Shown: positions 24,714-33,909, counted from the first letter of the stretch. The stretch is 64,000 nt of DNA from Leifsonia virtsii (GCF_030433675.1 NZ_JAROCB010000005.1:310001-374000); one strand, 5' to 3'. Notes: generated from the sequence alone by a model not told the origin. Made by a program: numbers and translations.

Positions 24714-26003
24714 ATGACCCGAAAGACCACCCGCTGGCTGGCGGCGTTCGGCAGCACTGTCGCCGCGACCGCGCTCCTCGCGGGTTGCGTCGCGACCTCG
24801 GGAGAGGCGCAGCAGACCAAGTCCGGGCCAGACGCTTCCGGCCCCCTGATCCTCCAGTCGCGCTTCACCGACGCCGAGAAGGGCGGCCTGGAGCAGCTGG
24901 TCAAGAACTTCAACGCGAAGGGCGAAGGCCAGGTGAAGGTGAACACGATCCCGACCAACACCTTCAACCAGCAGCTGCCCTCGTACCTGACGGCCAAGAA
25001 CCCGCCGGACGTGTACACCTGGTACGCCGGCCAGGCCACGCGCGACTTCGCCGACCAGGGCCAGCTGCTCGACCTCTCGAGCGTCTGGAAGGACCACGGC
25101 GGCGACTTCCCCGACGCGCTCAAGACCCTCAGCCAGGACTCGTCCGGCAAGGAGGTGTTCGTCCCGACCGGCTACTACTGGTGGGGCGTCTACTACTTCA
25201 AGAGCGACTTCGAGAAGCTCGGCATCACCCCGCCGAAGACCTGGGACGAGTTCCTCGCCGCCTCCGAGAAGATCAAGAGCCAAGGCGTGACGCCGTTCAC
25301 CGCCGGCCTGTCCGACAACGCCTGGCTCGCCTCCGCCTGGTTCGACTACCTCGACCTGCGGATCAACGGCGCCGACTTCCACCTGAAGCTGCTCTCCGGC
25401 AAGGAGAAGTACGACAGCCCCGAGGTGAGGAAGGTGTTCGCGGCCTTCAAGCAGGTGCTGCCGTACTTCGACCCCGCAGTGCTCGGCACGACGCAGAATC
25501 AGGCGATGAGCGACTTCTCGCAGGGCAAGGTCGCCATGTACCTGCTCGGCGCGTGGGCGCAGCCCTCCGTCCCCGCAGACAAGCAGAGCGACCTCGCGTT
25601 CTTCCCGTTCCCGACCATCGACCCGAAGATCCCGGCGGCCGAGGAGGGCCCGACCGACGGGTTCATCGCGAGTGCGAAGACCGATAAGCCGAACCTGACG
25701 AAGAAGTTCCTCGAGTACGTGGCGAGCCCCGAGGCGCAGAGCGAACTCGCCAAGAGCCAGCAAGGCACCTACCTCCCGGCGAGCACGAAGGCGACGGCGC
25801 AGCTGGACGCCCTGTCCACGCAGGGCAAGGAGCTGCTGGAGTCTGCGAAGCAGATCACGCAGTTCTACAACCGGGATGCCGGCGACGCCCAGCAGACCCC
25901 GGCCGACACCGCGCTGACCAGCTTCTTCGCGCATCCGGAGAACCTCGACCAGATCCTGAAGGACTGGGACGCGGCCGCCAAGAAGATCCGGGCGACTTCG
26001 TGA
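24714..26003 (+). CDS. Sugar ABC transporter substrate-binding lipoprotein (family 1)
   Basis: A 429-residue exported lipoprotein. The signal peptide ends in the lipobox LLAGC (Cys at about residue 24). The mature part has family-1 sugar-binding features: PLILQSRFTDAEKGGLEQLV, LTAKNPPDVYTWYAGQATRD, YYWWGVYYFKSDFEKLG and ALTSFFAHPENL. I chose ATG 24714 because GGAG at 24704-24707 is then correctly spaced; ATG 24702 is four codons earlier. TAGGAT at 24658-24663 may be the -10 box. It is followed by two permeases, a GH36 alpha-galactosidase and an epimerase, so the cargo is probably an alpha-galactoside such as melibiose or raffinose. Confidence 0.93.
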   Translation: MTRKTTRWLAAFGSTVAATALLAGCVATSGEAQQTKSGPDASGPLILQSRFTDAEKGGLEQLVKNFNAKGEGQVKVNTIPTNTFNQQLPSYLTAKNPPDVYTWYAGQATRDFADQGQLLDLSSVWKDHGGDFPDALKTLSQDSSGKEVFVPTGYYWWGVYYFKSDFEKLGITPPKTWDEFLAASEKIKSQGVTPFTAGLSDNAWLASAWFDYLDLRINGADFHLKLLSGKEKYDSPEVRKVFAAFKQVLPYFDPAVLGTTQNQAMSDFSQGKVAMYLLGAWAQPSVPADKQSDLAFFPFPTIDPKIPAAEEGPTDGFIASAKTDKPNLTKKFLEYVASPEAQSELAKSQQGTYLPASTKATAQLDALSTQGKELLESAKQITQFYNRDAGDAQQTPADTALTSFFAHPENLDQILKDWDAAAKKIRATS

Positions 26004-26905
26004 CGACCCTCACCTCTGTTCGCGGTCGGCGGCGGATCTCGATTCCGCCGCCGATCGTGTTCGCCCTCGTCCTCATCCCGTTCCTCATCGAGGCGGTCGG
26101 TGTGTTCTGGCCGGCCTTCCAGGGGATCAGCCTCTCGTTCCTGCACTGGAACGGTGTCGGGCCGGCGAGCTCGGTCGGCGTGCAGAACTACATCGACCTG
26201 TTCTCCGACCCCATCTTCCTGACGGCCCTGAAGAACACGGCGATCTGGATCGTCCTCTTCGGCGGCATCTCGTTCGTCGCGGGCCTCGGCGTCGCGCTGC
26301 TGTTCCAGTCGGAGCGCCGCGGCGTCGGGATCTACCGCACGGCCCTCTTCCTCCCGATCGTCTTCTCGCTGGTCGTGACCGCGCTCATCTGGGGCGCCTT
26401 CTTCCAGCCGAACGGCGTGCTGAACAACCTGCTGGACGCCGTGGGGCTGCACAGTTGGACCCGCGTCTGGCTCGGCGACTCCAGCACCGCGCTGTACGCC
26501 GTGATCGTCGCGGCGCTCTGGCGAGAGATCGGCTACGTGATGGTGCTGTTCATCGCCGGTCTCAAGGCGCTCGACCCCGCGGTCCAGGAGGCCGCCCGGG
26601 TCGACGGCGCGTCCGCGTGGCAGCGGTTCCGGCTCGTCACCTTGCCGCAGCTGCGCAGCGTCAACCTGGTCGTGCTGTCGGTGCTCATCATCGACTCGCT
26701 GCGCTCGTTCGACATCGTCTGGGCGATGACCCGCGGCGGTCCGTACCACTCGACCGAGCTGCTCAGCACCTACATGTTCTCGACCGCGTTCGGCTCGCAC
26801 GCGCTCGGGTACGCGTCCGCCATCGCCGTCGTCATCTTCGTCCTTGCCATCGCGGTCATCGTCTCGTATCTCGTCCGCGCACTCTCCGAGGAGAAGGAAT
26901 CGTGA
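26000..26905 (+). CDS. Carbohydrate ABC transporter permease (MalF type), galactoside operon
   Basis: A 301-residue permease with six membrane segments and the ATPase-contact loop QEAARVDGASAWQRFRLVTL in the C-terminal half. GTG 26000 overlaps the lipoprotein stop as GTGA, and the next permease GTG overlaps this stop in the same way. Compared with the other MalF-type protein at 199 it has a short N-terminus. It works with the binding protein and the MalG-type partner to import an alpha-galactoside; no ATPase is encoded here. Confidence 0.94.
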   Translation: MTTLTSVRGRRRISIPPPIVFALVLIPFLIEAVGVFWPAFQGISLSFLHWNGVGPASSVGVQNYIDLFSDPIFLTALKNTAIWIVLFGGISFVAGLGVALLFQSERRGVGIYRTALFLPIVFSLVVTALIWGAFFQPNGVLNNLLDAVGLHSWTRVWLGDSSTALYAVIVAALWREIGYVMVLFIAGLKALDPAVQEAARVDGASAWQRFRLVTLPQLRSVNLVVLSVLIIDSLRSFDIVWAMTRGGPYHSTELLSTYMFSTAFGSHALGYASAIAVVIFVLAIAVIVSYLVRALSEEKES

Positions 26906-27795
26906 CGACCACCGCCTCCCGCACGCGCACCGCCGCGCTTCCCGCTCGCCCCGCCGTCCGCCGGCGCAGCAGCCGCAGGACGGCCGCGACCGTCGGCTTC
27001 CACACCAGCGGCATCCTGATCTCGCTGGCCTGGTTCGCACCCATCCTCGTGGTGCTGATCACGTCGTTCCGCACCTTCGACGACATCTCGGCGAACGGGA
27101 TCGCGAGCCTGCCGCACACCTTCACGCTCTCCACCTACGTGCAGGCGTGGAACCAGGGCGGCCTCTTCCAGGCGCTCGTGAACAGCATGATCGTGACCAT
27201 CCCGACCGTGGTGCTCACCCTGCTGCTGTCGGCGGCGGCCGCGTTCGGCCTGAGCCGGTTCCGGATCCCGTTCCGGCGCACCATCCTGCTGCTCATGCTC
27301 GCCGGAAACCTGCTCCCGGTGCAGATGCTGCTCATCCCGGTCGCCCGGATCACGCAGCAGCTCAACGTCTACGACACCCTCGGCGCGCTCATCGCGGTGC
27401 AGGTCGCGTTCGGCATCGGCTTCTACACGTTCGTGCTGTACGGCTTCATGCGCACCATCCCGAACGAGCTGCAGGAGGCGGCGACGCTGGACGGCGCGAG
27501 CACCGTCCGCATCTTCCTGCAGGTCATCCTTCCGCTGACCCGTCCGGCGCTCGCCGCACTCGGAGCGCTCTCGTTCACCTGGGTGTTCAACGACCTGCTG
27601 TGGTCGATCACGCTGCTTCAGACCTCGGAGAAGCTGCCGATCACGGCCGCCGTGCTGTCCTTGCAGGGCCAGTACGTCTCCAGTTGGTCCGTCATCGCCG
27701 CGGCGACCGTCGTCGCGGCCGTTCCCTCGACCATCGTCTTCCTGCTGTTCCAGCGGAGCTTCATCGGGGGCCTCGCCCTCGGATCGGTGAAATAG
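26902..27795 (+). CDS. Carbohydrate ABC transporter permease (MalG type), galactoside operon
   Basis: A 297-residue permease. It has an Arg-rich cytoplasmic N-terminus (ALPARPAVRRRSSRRTAA), six membrane segments and the EAA loop QEAATLDGASTVRIFLQVIL. GTG 26902 overlaps the previous stop by four bases. The alpha-galactosidase ATG begins directly after its stop codon with zero spacing, so translation of importer and hydrolase is linked. Confidence 0.94.
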   Translation: MTTTASRTRTAALPARPAVRRRSSRRTAATVGFHTSGILISLAWFAPILVVLITSFRTFDDISANGIASLPHTFTLSTYVQAWNQGGLFQALVNSMIVTIPTVVLTLLLSAAAAFGLSRFRIPFRRTILLLMLAGNLLPVQMLLIPVARITQQLNVYDTLGALIAVQVAFGIGFYTFVLYGFMRTIPNELQEAATLDGASTVRIFLQVILPLTRPALAALGALSFTWVFNDLLWSITLLQTSEKLPITAAVLSLQGQYVSSWSVIAAATVVAAVPSTIVFLLFQRSFIGGLALGSVK

Positions 27796-29934
27796 ATGCG
27801 CATCGACTCGGACACCGTCCACCTGAGGGCCGGCGGCACCAGCGTCGTCGTCCAGCTCGACGATCACCGCCTCCCTCGCATCCTGCACTGGGGCGAGGAC
27901 CTGGGCGATCTGGGGGAGGAGGCGCTTCAGCTCATCGCACTGACCGCTCAGCCCGCGGTCGGCGACAGCGCCGTGACGTACCCGCAGCCCGTGCCCATGC
28001 TCGGCCAGCTGCACGAGGGATGGCTCGGGCGCCCCGGTCTCGTCGGCGACTCGGCCGGACGCCGCTGGGCGCCGGTGTTCCTCACGACGGGCTCCGAGCT
28101 GACCGGAACGGCGGAGGCTGTGACCCTCACGGTCGAGGCCCGCGACGACGCCTACGCGCTGTCGTTGGTGCTCGAGCTGGAGGTGCTCCACGCGAGCGGC
28201 CTCGTCCGCCAGCGTGCACGGCTGCGCAACGGGAGTGAGGAGGTGTTCCGGGTCGACGGCCTGGAGCTGGCCCTGCCGGTCCCGGCGGAGGCGGACGAGC
28301 TTCTGGATCTGACCGGTCGCTGGTCGCTGGAGCGGGTCCCGCAGCGGCGCGCCTTCGACGTGGGCGAGTGGGTGCGGGCGTCCCGCGGAGGAAAGCCTGG
28401 GCTCGAGCACACCCTGCTGCTCGCCGCGGGCCGGCCCGGCTTCGGCTTCCGTTCGGGCAGGGTGTGGGCGACGCACCTGGCGTGGAGTGGGAACCAGACC
28501 CTGGCCGCCGAACGCACGCCGGCGAACATCCGTCGCCTCTCCGCGGTGGAGGGGCTGGCCGCCGGTGAGGTGGAGCTCGCCGAGGGCGACGAGTACGTCA
28601 CGCCGTGGCAGTACGGTTCGTGGGGCGACGGGCTCGACGAGCTGGCCGCGCGCTTCCACCGGCACCTGCGCTCCTCGGACGCGCATCCCGCGGGGCCGCG
28701 CCCGGTGCTGGTCAACACGTGGGAGGCCGTGTACTTCGATCAGGACCTTGACACCCTCCTGCGGTTCGCCGAGGAGGCCGCGGCCATCGGCGCGGAGCGC
28801 TTCGTCGTCGACGACGGCTGGTTCGTGGGCCGCCGCGACGACACCAGCTCGCTCGGCGACTGGGTCGTCGACCCGGAGCGATGGCCCACCGGCCTCGGAC
28901 CGCTCGCGGACCGCGTGCGCGAACTGGGCATGGACTTCGGGCTCTGGTTCGAGCCCGAGATGGTGAACCTGGACTCCCGGCTGGCCCGGGAGCACCCCGA
29001 GTGGATCTTCGACGCGGGCCACGGCACGGGGCTGCCCTCGCGGCACCAGCATGTGCTCGACCTCGGTCACCCCGAAGCGTACGCATACGTGCTCGATCGG
29101 ATGAGCGACCTCATCGGGGAGCTCGGCATCGCCTACGTGAAGTGGGACCACAATCGGTACCTGCTGGATGCCGGCCACACCCGGTCCGGTCGCCCTGGCC
29201 TTCGCGCGCAGACGCTCGCCGCCTACCGCCTGATGGACGAACTCCACCGCCGGCACCCGGGACTCGAGATCGAGTCGTGCGCCAGTGGCGGCGGGCGCAT
29301 CGACCTCGGCGTGCTGGAGCGCACACAGCGGGTGTGGCCGAGCGACTGCAACGACCCGCACGAGCGGCTGGAGATCCTGCGGTGGACCGGACTGCTGGTC
29401 CCGCCGGAACTGCAGGGCACGCACCTGGGAGCCGCGGAGTCGCACACGACCCACAGGACCCATCCGCTGTCGTACCGCGCCGAGAAGGCGGTCTGGGGCC
29501 ACTTCGGCGTCGAGCTCGATCTGCTGACCGTGGACGACGAGACGAAGCGCGACGTCTCCGGATGGATCGCGTTCCACAAGGAGCACCGGGCGCTGCTGCA
29601 TGGCGGGACGAGCGTCCACGCCGATCTCACCGAGACGGCCGCCCGCCTGGAGGGCGTCGTCGCACCCGCCCGCGATGAGGCGCTCTTCGCGTTCTCCATC
29701 ACCGAGCGGCCGCGCACCTGGCCCGTCGGCCGGGTGGGCCTGCCGGGCCTCGACGATGCCCGTGACTACGCTGTGCGCGCCGTCTTCCCCGTCGGAGGGA
29801 CGCCGGGTGGCGCCCAGCCGCCGTGGCTCTCCGACGGGGTGACGCTGCCCGGCCGCGTCCTGCGACTCGTGGGGCTGGAGATGCCGTCGCTGGACCCCGA
29901 CCGCTCCGTGCTCCTGCATGTCCGGGCGGTCTGA
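27796..29934 (+). CDS. GH36 alpha-galactosidase (cytoplasmic)
   Basis: A 712-residue glycoside hydrolase of family 36, the usual size for this group. It lacks a signal peptide and so acts inside the cell on imported oligosaccharides. An N-terminal beta-sandwich precedes the TIM barrel. The nucleophile is D451 in YVKWDHNRY, and the acid/base is D517 in WPSDCNDPHERLE, preceded by LEIESCASGGGRIDLG. The barrel also shows FVVDDGWFVGRRDD and LGLWFEPEMVN-type motifs. It releases terminal alpha-galactose from melibiose, raffinose or stachyose-type sugars. It follows the permease with no spacer and overlaps the epimerase gene by 17 bases. Confidence 0.94.
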   Translation: MRIDSDTVHLRAGGTSVVVQLDDHRLPRILHWGEDLGDLGEEALQLIALTAQPAVGDSAVTYPQPVPMLGQLHEGWLGRPGLVGDSAGRRWAPVFLTTGSELTGTAEAVTLTVEARDDAYALSLVLELEVLHASGLVRQRARLRNGSEEVFRVDGLELALPVPAEADELLDLTGRWSLERVPQRRAFDVGEWVRASRGGKPGLEHTLLLAAGRPGFGFRSGRVWATHLAWSGNQTLAAERTPANIRRLSAVEGLAAGEVELAEGDEYVTPWQYGSWGDGLDELAARFHRHLRSSDAHPAGPRPVLVNTWEAVYFDQDLDTLLRFAEEAAAIGAERFVVDDGWFVGRRDDTSSLGDWVVDPERWPTGLGPLADRVRELGMDFGLWFEPEMVNLDSRLAREHPEWIFDAGHGTGLPSRHQHVLDLGHPEAYAYVLDRMSDLIGELGIAYVKWDHNRYLLDAGHTRSGRPGLRAQTLAAYRLMDELHRRHPGLEIESCASGGGRIDLGVLERTQRVWPSDCNDPHERLEILRWTGLLVPPELQGTHLGAAESHTTHRTHPLSYRAEKAVWGHFGVELDLLTVDDETKRDVSGWIAFHKEHRALLHGGTSVHADLTETAARLEGVVAPARDEALFAFSITERPRTWPVGRVGLPGLDDARDYAVRAVFPVGGTPGGAQPPWLSDGVTLPGRVLRLVGLEMPSLDPDRSVLLHVRAV

Positions 29935-30832
29935 TCCGATCCTTCTGTCGCGGACCGTCGGGGGCGTCGCCGTCGAGGCGCTGGTGTCGCCGGTCGGCGC
30001 CGGCCTGCAGCGGCTCGCCGTGGACGGTGTCGAGCTGGTCTGCGGCGCGCCGGACGGCCCGGTCGCGGCGTCCGGGGCCGTGCTCGTCCCGTGGCCGAAC
30101 CGGGTGCGCGGAGGGCGGTGGACGCTCGACGGCGAACCGCAGCAGCTCGTGCGGACGGAGCCCGGTGCGGGCAACGCGCTGCACGGTCTCGTCGCGCACT
30201 CGGCGTTCTCGCCGGCCGCCCGGGGGCGGGGCGCCGTGGAACTCGCGACGGAGGTGCGGCATCCCGCCGGCTATCCGTTCGATCTCGATGTCGTCGTCTC
30301 GTACCGCCTGAGGACGTCGGGTGTCGGCTCCACCATCTCGGTCGTGAACAGGGGCCCGCGGGCCGCGCCGGTCGCCGTCGGCGTCCACCCGTACCTGCGG
30401 ATCGGCGACGCGACGCGCGACGACCTCACGCTCACGATCGATGCCGAGCGCACCCTGCTGCTGGGCGGCGACAACCTCCCGCTGGCGGAGCGGTCCGTGG
30501 CGGAGACGCCATTCGACCTTCGTGCGCCGACGCCCCTCGCCGCGGCCCCCGCCCACGCGGCGTTCACCGGACTCCGGGTCTCCGGCGGTCGGGTGCGCAT
30601 GACGCTGGCCGACCCGTCCGTCTCCCGCGCCGCGGAGGTCTGGGCGGACGCGCGTTTCCGCTGGGCGCAGGTCTACGTCACGGACGAGCTGCCCGGCCTC
30701 GCCGACGGCCGGGTGGCCGTTGCGCTCGAGCCCATGACCGCACCACCGGACGCGCTCAACTCCGGCACAGACCTGGTCTGGCTCGAGCCGTCGTCGCGCT
30801 GGGATCTGAGCTGGGGCGTCGCCCTGCGCTGA
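29918..30832 (+). CDS. Aldose 1-epimerase (galactose mutarotase-like)
   Basis: A 304-residue beta-sandwich protein of the aldose 1-epimerase family. It carries LVPWPNRVRGGRW, GNALHGLVAHSAF (substrate His), AVGVHPYLRIGD (catalytic His) and ALEPMTAPPDALNSG with the general-base Glu. It would convert the beta/alpha-galactose released by GH36 for entry to the Leloir pathway. ATG 29918 overlaps the GH36 gene by 17 bases. The operon ends at a strong hairpin 8 bases after the stop. Confidence 0.93.
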   Translation: MSGRSDPILLSRTVGGVAVEALVSPVGAGLQRLAVDGVELVCGAPDGPVAASGAVLVPWPNRVRGGRWTLDGEPQQLVRTEPGAGNALHGLVAHSAFSPAARGRGAVELATEVRHPAGYPFDLDVVVSYRLRTSGVGSTISVVNRGPRAAPVAVGVHPYLRIGDATRDDLTLTIDAERTLLLGGDNLPLAERSVAETPFDLRAPTPLAAAPAHAAFTGLRVSGGRVRMTLADPSVSRAAEVWADARFRWAQVYVTDELPGLADGRVAVALEPMTAPPDALNSGTDLVWLEPSSRWDLSWGVALR

Positions 30833-30840
30833 ACGCGCGA

Positions 30841-30871
30841 CCGGGGCGTGAGGTCGGTCCTCACGCCCCGG
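30841..30871. terminator. Bidirectional hairpin between galactoside operon and GH27 gene
   Basis: A 13-bp perfect inverted repeat: CCGGGGCGTGAGG at 30841-30853 and its complement at 30859-30871, with a 5-base loop. It is centred in the 53-bp gap between two converging genes and should stop transcription from both sides. Confidence 0.8.
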
Positions 30872-30885
30872 CTCCGATCATCCGA

Positions 30886-32988
30886 TCAGTTGCAGCTGAT
30901 CAGCGGCGCCGCCCAGTCGGCGCGGTCGTTGTAGCCGCCGTCGCCGGCATCGCCGACGTGCAGCACCAGCTCCCGGGCGCCGGTCAGGTCCACGTCGAAC
31001 GAGACGGCGGTGCCACGGGAGACCGTACCGCTCTCCCACACGGTCCTGCCGTCGGCGACCAGGGAGAAGGTAGCCGTACCGCCCTCCGGGCCGACGTTGT
31101 TCACGACGTCGTCGATCCCGGCGGCTCCGGTCAGCCGCGTGCAGACGCCGCCGACGTAGTAGCGGATGTCGGACGGGCTCGCCACGCCGAGACCGGTCGA
31201 GTACGTGGCGCCGGCGACCCGGATCGGGTTGCCGCCGCCGACGCTCTGATCGATCGCCGGCGTCATCCATCCGCTGCTGGCCGAGACCCACGGCTGGTGC
31301 GACAGCGGCTGGTCGGGACCCGACGGGGGAGCGGGCGCGATCGTCACCGTCGCGGGCGGCGAGGCGACCGTGACCTGTCCCCGGATGCCGGTGAACCGGA
31401 CCGAGGCTCCGATGGCCGACGGCCCGGTGACCGCAGCGGCGGGGATCGTCACCGCGAAGGCTGCCGTAGCCGTCCGCCCCGGAAGGAGCAGCGCGGGCTG
31501 CGAGCCGGTGGCCTTCGCCGTCCAGCCGTCCGGGACGCTCAGCGTGGTCTTCGGCGCGACGACCGGCGTGGTGCCGTCGTTGCGCAGGGTGACGCGCACA
31601 TCCAGCGTCGAGCCTGCGCTCGCCAGCAGGTCGCCGGTCGGCGCGATCGCGCTGCCGTTCACGGCGGTGACGGTCGGGGCGGCGACGAGGACACGGGGGC
31701 TCTGCGGGGCGCCGGTGCTCTTCGACACGACGAGCACCGAGACACCGTGGGCGGGAACCTGGGAGCGGATGGCGTCCTTGCTCTCTGTCACAGCGTGCGT
31801 CCACGCGTCCTTGATCGCGACGCGAGTGGCCTTGAGACCGATGGCGGAGGCCGTCGTCGCGATCTCGGCCGGGACGTCGCCGCGGTTGACCAGCGCCACG
31901 GCAGTGGAGCCGTCCGCGAGGGGCTTCGTCCACGTCTCGGTCGTTCCGGCGGATCCGACCCGAACGGCCTGCTTGCCGAGCGGATCGCGATCGATGGCGA
32001 GGAGGTCCGGGTTGGTCAGGGCCGCGATCGTCGCCTGGCTGAAGGTGCGCGGATCACTGCCGACCACGAGTGGGGCGGCCGACATCGACCACAGCGCCAT
32101 CTGTGACCGGAACTCCTCGTCCGTCATGCCCAGCTGGGGTCCGAGGTAGTCGGGGTCGTTCCAGTGGCCGGGACCGGCGGCCTCGGGGTGGCGCGCGTTG
32201 GCGTCGAAGTTCCGCAGCACGTCCGTGTACTTGATCGAGTTCACGAAGCCGACGTCCGTGTACGTGCGCCAGGACTGCGCGATCGCCGGGGCGTAGCTCC
32301 ATGTGTTCGTCGACTGCTGCGACTCGGGGTAGTTCCCCCAGTCGGGCGAGGTCACCGGGTTGCAGAGGTTGAAGATGATCGGCCGGCCGCTGCTGTTGTG
32401 CCGCAGCGCGTCGGCGAACTGCGTGTAGACCGTCTTCGGGTCGAGGTTCGCCGCGATGCCGCACAGGAAGTCGACCTTCACCGCGTCGTAACCCCACGCG
32501 GCGAAGGTGTCGGCGTCGGTCTGGTAGTGCCCGTAGCTGCCCAGACCGCACGATCCGGGGATGTACGGGCCGGCGTCGGTGTAGATGCCCGCCTTGAGAC
32601 CCTTGGCGTGGATGGCGGCGGCAAGCGCGGCCATCCCGTCGGGGAAGCGCGCGGGGTCGCCCTGGAGCAGGCCGTCCGCGCCGCGGGGCGTGGACGACTG
32701 CCAGCCGCCGTCGAGCCACACGATGTCGTAGCCCGCCTTTGCGAGGCCGCTCGACTTCAGGTGGTCGGCCACGTCGAGCACCTGGGCGGCGGTGTAGTCG
32801 CCGCCGAGACCGAAGTACGTGTTCCAGCCGGCGTACGGCGTTGCGCTCAGCACGTCCTGCGACGGCGTGGCGGCCTTCGCGGGTGCGGCGGTGTCCGGTG
32901 CGGCGGACGCCGGCAAGGCCGACGCCGTCACCGCGGTGAGGCCGAGCAGCGCCGCGGCGCCGAGCCCCAGTAGGCGTTTGGTGAACAT
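30886..32988 (-). CDS. Secreted GH27 alpha-galactosidase with NEW3 and NPCBM-like modules
   Basis: A 700-residue exported enzyme. The Sec signal is MFTKRLLGLGAAALLGLTAV to about residue 30 (ALPASAA). The catalytic barrel (about 45-330) has YDIVWLDGGWQSS, the nucleophile D173 in VKVDFLCG and the acid/base D278 in HWNDPDYL. A beta-sandwich follows. Then come a NEW3-type alpha-galactosidase-associated module (STLDVRVTLRNDGTTPVVAP) and a C-terminal NPCBM-like carbohydrate-binding module (ELVLHVGDAGDGGYNDRADW). I chose ATG 32988 because TCAGGAG sits correctly upstream; the open frame continues further. It trims galactosyl polymers outside the cell, feeding the facing importer. Confidence 0.93.
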   Translation of the reverse strand: MFTKRLLGLGAAALLGLTAVTASALPASAAPDTAAPAKAATPSQDVLSATPYAGWNTYFGLGGDYTAAQVLDVADHLKSSGLAKAGYDIVWLDGGWQSSTPRGADGLLQGDPARFPDGMAALAAAIHAKGLKAGIYTDAGPYIPGSCGLGSYGHYQTDADTFAAWGYDAVKVDFLCGIAANLDPKTVYTQFADALRHNSSGRPIIFNLCNPVTSPDWGNYPESQQSTNTWSYAPAIAQSWRTYTDVGFVNSIKYTDVLRNFDANARHPEAAGPGHWNDPDYLGPQLGMTDEEFRSQMALWSMSAAPLVVGSDPRTFSQATIAALTNPDLLAIDRDPLGKQAVRVGSAGTTETWTKPLADGSTAVALVNRGDVPAEIATTASAIGLKATRVAIKDAWTHAVTESKDAIRSQVPAHGVSVLVVSKSTGAPQSPRVLVAAPTVTAVNGSAIAPTGDLLASAGSTLDVRVTLRNDGTTPVVAPKTTLSVPDGWTAKATGSQPALLLPGRTATAAFAVTIPAAAVTGPSAIGASVRFTGIRGQVTVASPPATVTIAPAPPSGPDQPLSHQPWVSASSGWMTPAIDQSVGGGNPIRVAGATYSTGLGVASPSDIRYYVGGVCTRLTGAAGIDDVVNNVGPEGGTATFSLVADGRTVWESGTVSRGTAVSFDVDLTGARELVLHVGDAGDGGYNDRADWAAPLISCN

Positions 32989-33129
32989 CCAAGCTCCTGA
33001 CTTCTTCGTCACCCGGCGCTCGCCGGGACTCACCCATGACACCGTGCGGCGAACGGGGCTGGAAGGCAGGGGACGACGGAATACCTGGACACATCCACGA
33101 TCGGGCGCGACTGCTGCGCCGCGTCGCAA

Positions 33130-33153
33130 CTGCGGGTGCTCGCGCACCCGCAG
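33130..33153 (-). terminator. Hairpin after the MarR gene
   Basis: A 10-bp perfect inverted repeat (CTGCGGGTGC and GCACCCGCAG) with a 4-base loop, about 28 bases after the MarR stop on its own strand and upstream of the GH27 gene. Confidence 0.65.
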
Positions 33154-33180
33154 ACGTTCCGGGAGGGCGCAGTCGCGCGG

Positions 33181-33624
33181 TCAGTCGGCCGGGCGGGCCG
33201 CCGCGATCAGCTTCGTCATCGTGGCGTGCAGCTCGCGCAGTTCGTCCGCGTCCATCCCGAGGCGCTGCATCATCGTGCCGGGGATGGTCTCGGCGTACGA
33301 CCGCAGCTCGCGGCCCGACTCGGTGAGGGCGACCTCGAGCACGCGCTCGTCGCGCGAGGAGCGCTCGCGCGTGACGTAGCCCAGCGCCTCCAGGCGCTTG
33401 AGCAGCGGGGATACGGTGGCGGGCTCCAGGGCGAGCAGCTCGGAGAGCCGCCGGACGGAGAGCGCGCCGTGCTCCCAGAGTGCGAGCATGACCAGGTACT
33501 GCGGATGCGTCAGCCCGACGGGCTCCAGCACCGGCCGGTAGGCCGAGATCACCGAGCGCGCAGCCACCGAGAGGGCGAAGCACACCTGGCTCTCGAGCGC
33601 CAGCGGGTTGGCCGTCGTCGTCAC
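33181..33624 (-). CDS. MarR family transcriptional regulator
   Basis: A 147-residue winged-helix regulator: VGLTHPQYLVMLALWEHGAL, the recognition region LLALEPATVSPLLKRLEALG and the wing VTRERSSRDERVL. The start is GTG 33624, which overlaps the stop of the small zinc-ribbon gene as GTGA, so the two are co-translated. A dyad upstream of that first gene may be its operator. The class includes OhrR-like peroxide sensors, and a Cys is present near the N-terminus (ESQVCFALS) as in OhrR, so organic-peroxide sensing is possible. Confidence 0.9.
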   Translation of the reverse strand: MTTTANPLALESQVCFALSVAARSVISAYRPVLEPVGLTHPQYLVMLALWEHGALSVRRLSELLALEPATVSPLLKRLEALGYVTRERSSRDERVLEVALTESGRELRSYAETIPGTMMQRLGMDADELRELHATMTKLIAAARPAD

Positions 33625-33830
33625 GGGCAGTGGATGCGTGTGGACGTGCGCGAGTCCTCGAAGCGCTCGATGCGGTGCTGGTCGAGCGGCTTCCCGCACA
33701 GCGGGCAGGCGGCGTCGGTGCGGCGGACGTCCGGCTCCTCCGGGTGCCCCGCGCCCAGCTGCGCCGGGCCGGTGAAGGTGCGGACGACGTCGTTGGCGCG
33801 TTCGTAGAAGCGCCACATGCGGCCTGCCAT
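33621..33830 (-). CDS. Small zinc-ribbon-like protein
   Basis: A 69-residue protein with a CPLCGKPLDQH motif and a His-Cys-Pro end (RIHCP) that together could bind one zinc ion. The N-terminus is MAGRMWRFYERANDVVRTFT. I chose ATG 33830 because GGAGAGG lies seven bases upstream; an ATG at 33845 is also in frame. Function unknown; the pairing with MarR suggests a regulatory or redox role. Confidence 0.75.
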   Translation of the reverse strand: MAGRMWRFYERANDVVRTFTGPAQLGAGHPEEPDVRRTDAACPLCGKPLDQHRIERFEDSRTSTRIHCP

Positions 33831-33850
33831 GATGATCCTCTCCACGATTC

Positions 33851-33864
33851 ATTCGTGTACGAAT
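33851..33864. promoter_or_regulatory. Candidate MarR operator dyad
   Basis: ATTCGTGTACGAAT has 5-bp arms (ATTCG/CGAAT) with a 4-base spacer and sits about 20 bases upstream of the zinc-ribbon start, in an AT-rich patch (33846-33885). Position and shape fit autoregulation of the zinc-ribbon/MarR pair. Confidence 0.45.
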
Positions 33865-33909
33865 CATTATTGCACTAATTGTCTCCAGTCGTCCACGCAC
33901 GGGATCCGC

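Noticed and set aside
26770-30174. 1134-residue minus-strand open frame opposite the galactoside operon
   Set aside because: High GC removes stops on the antisense strand. The plus-strand permease and GH36 genes show catalytic motifs; this frame shows none.
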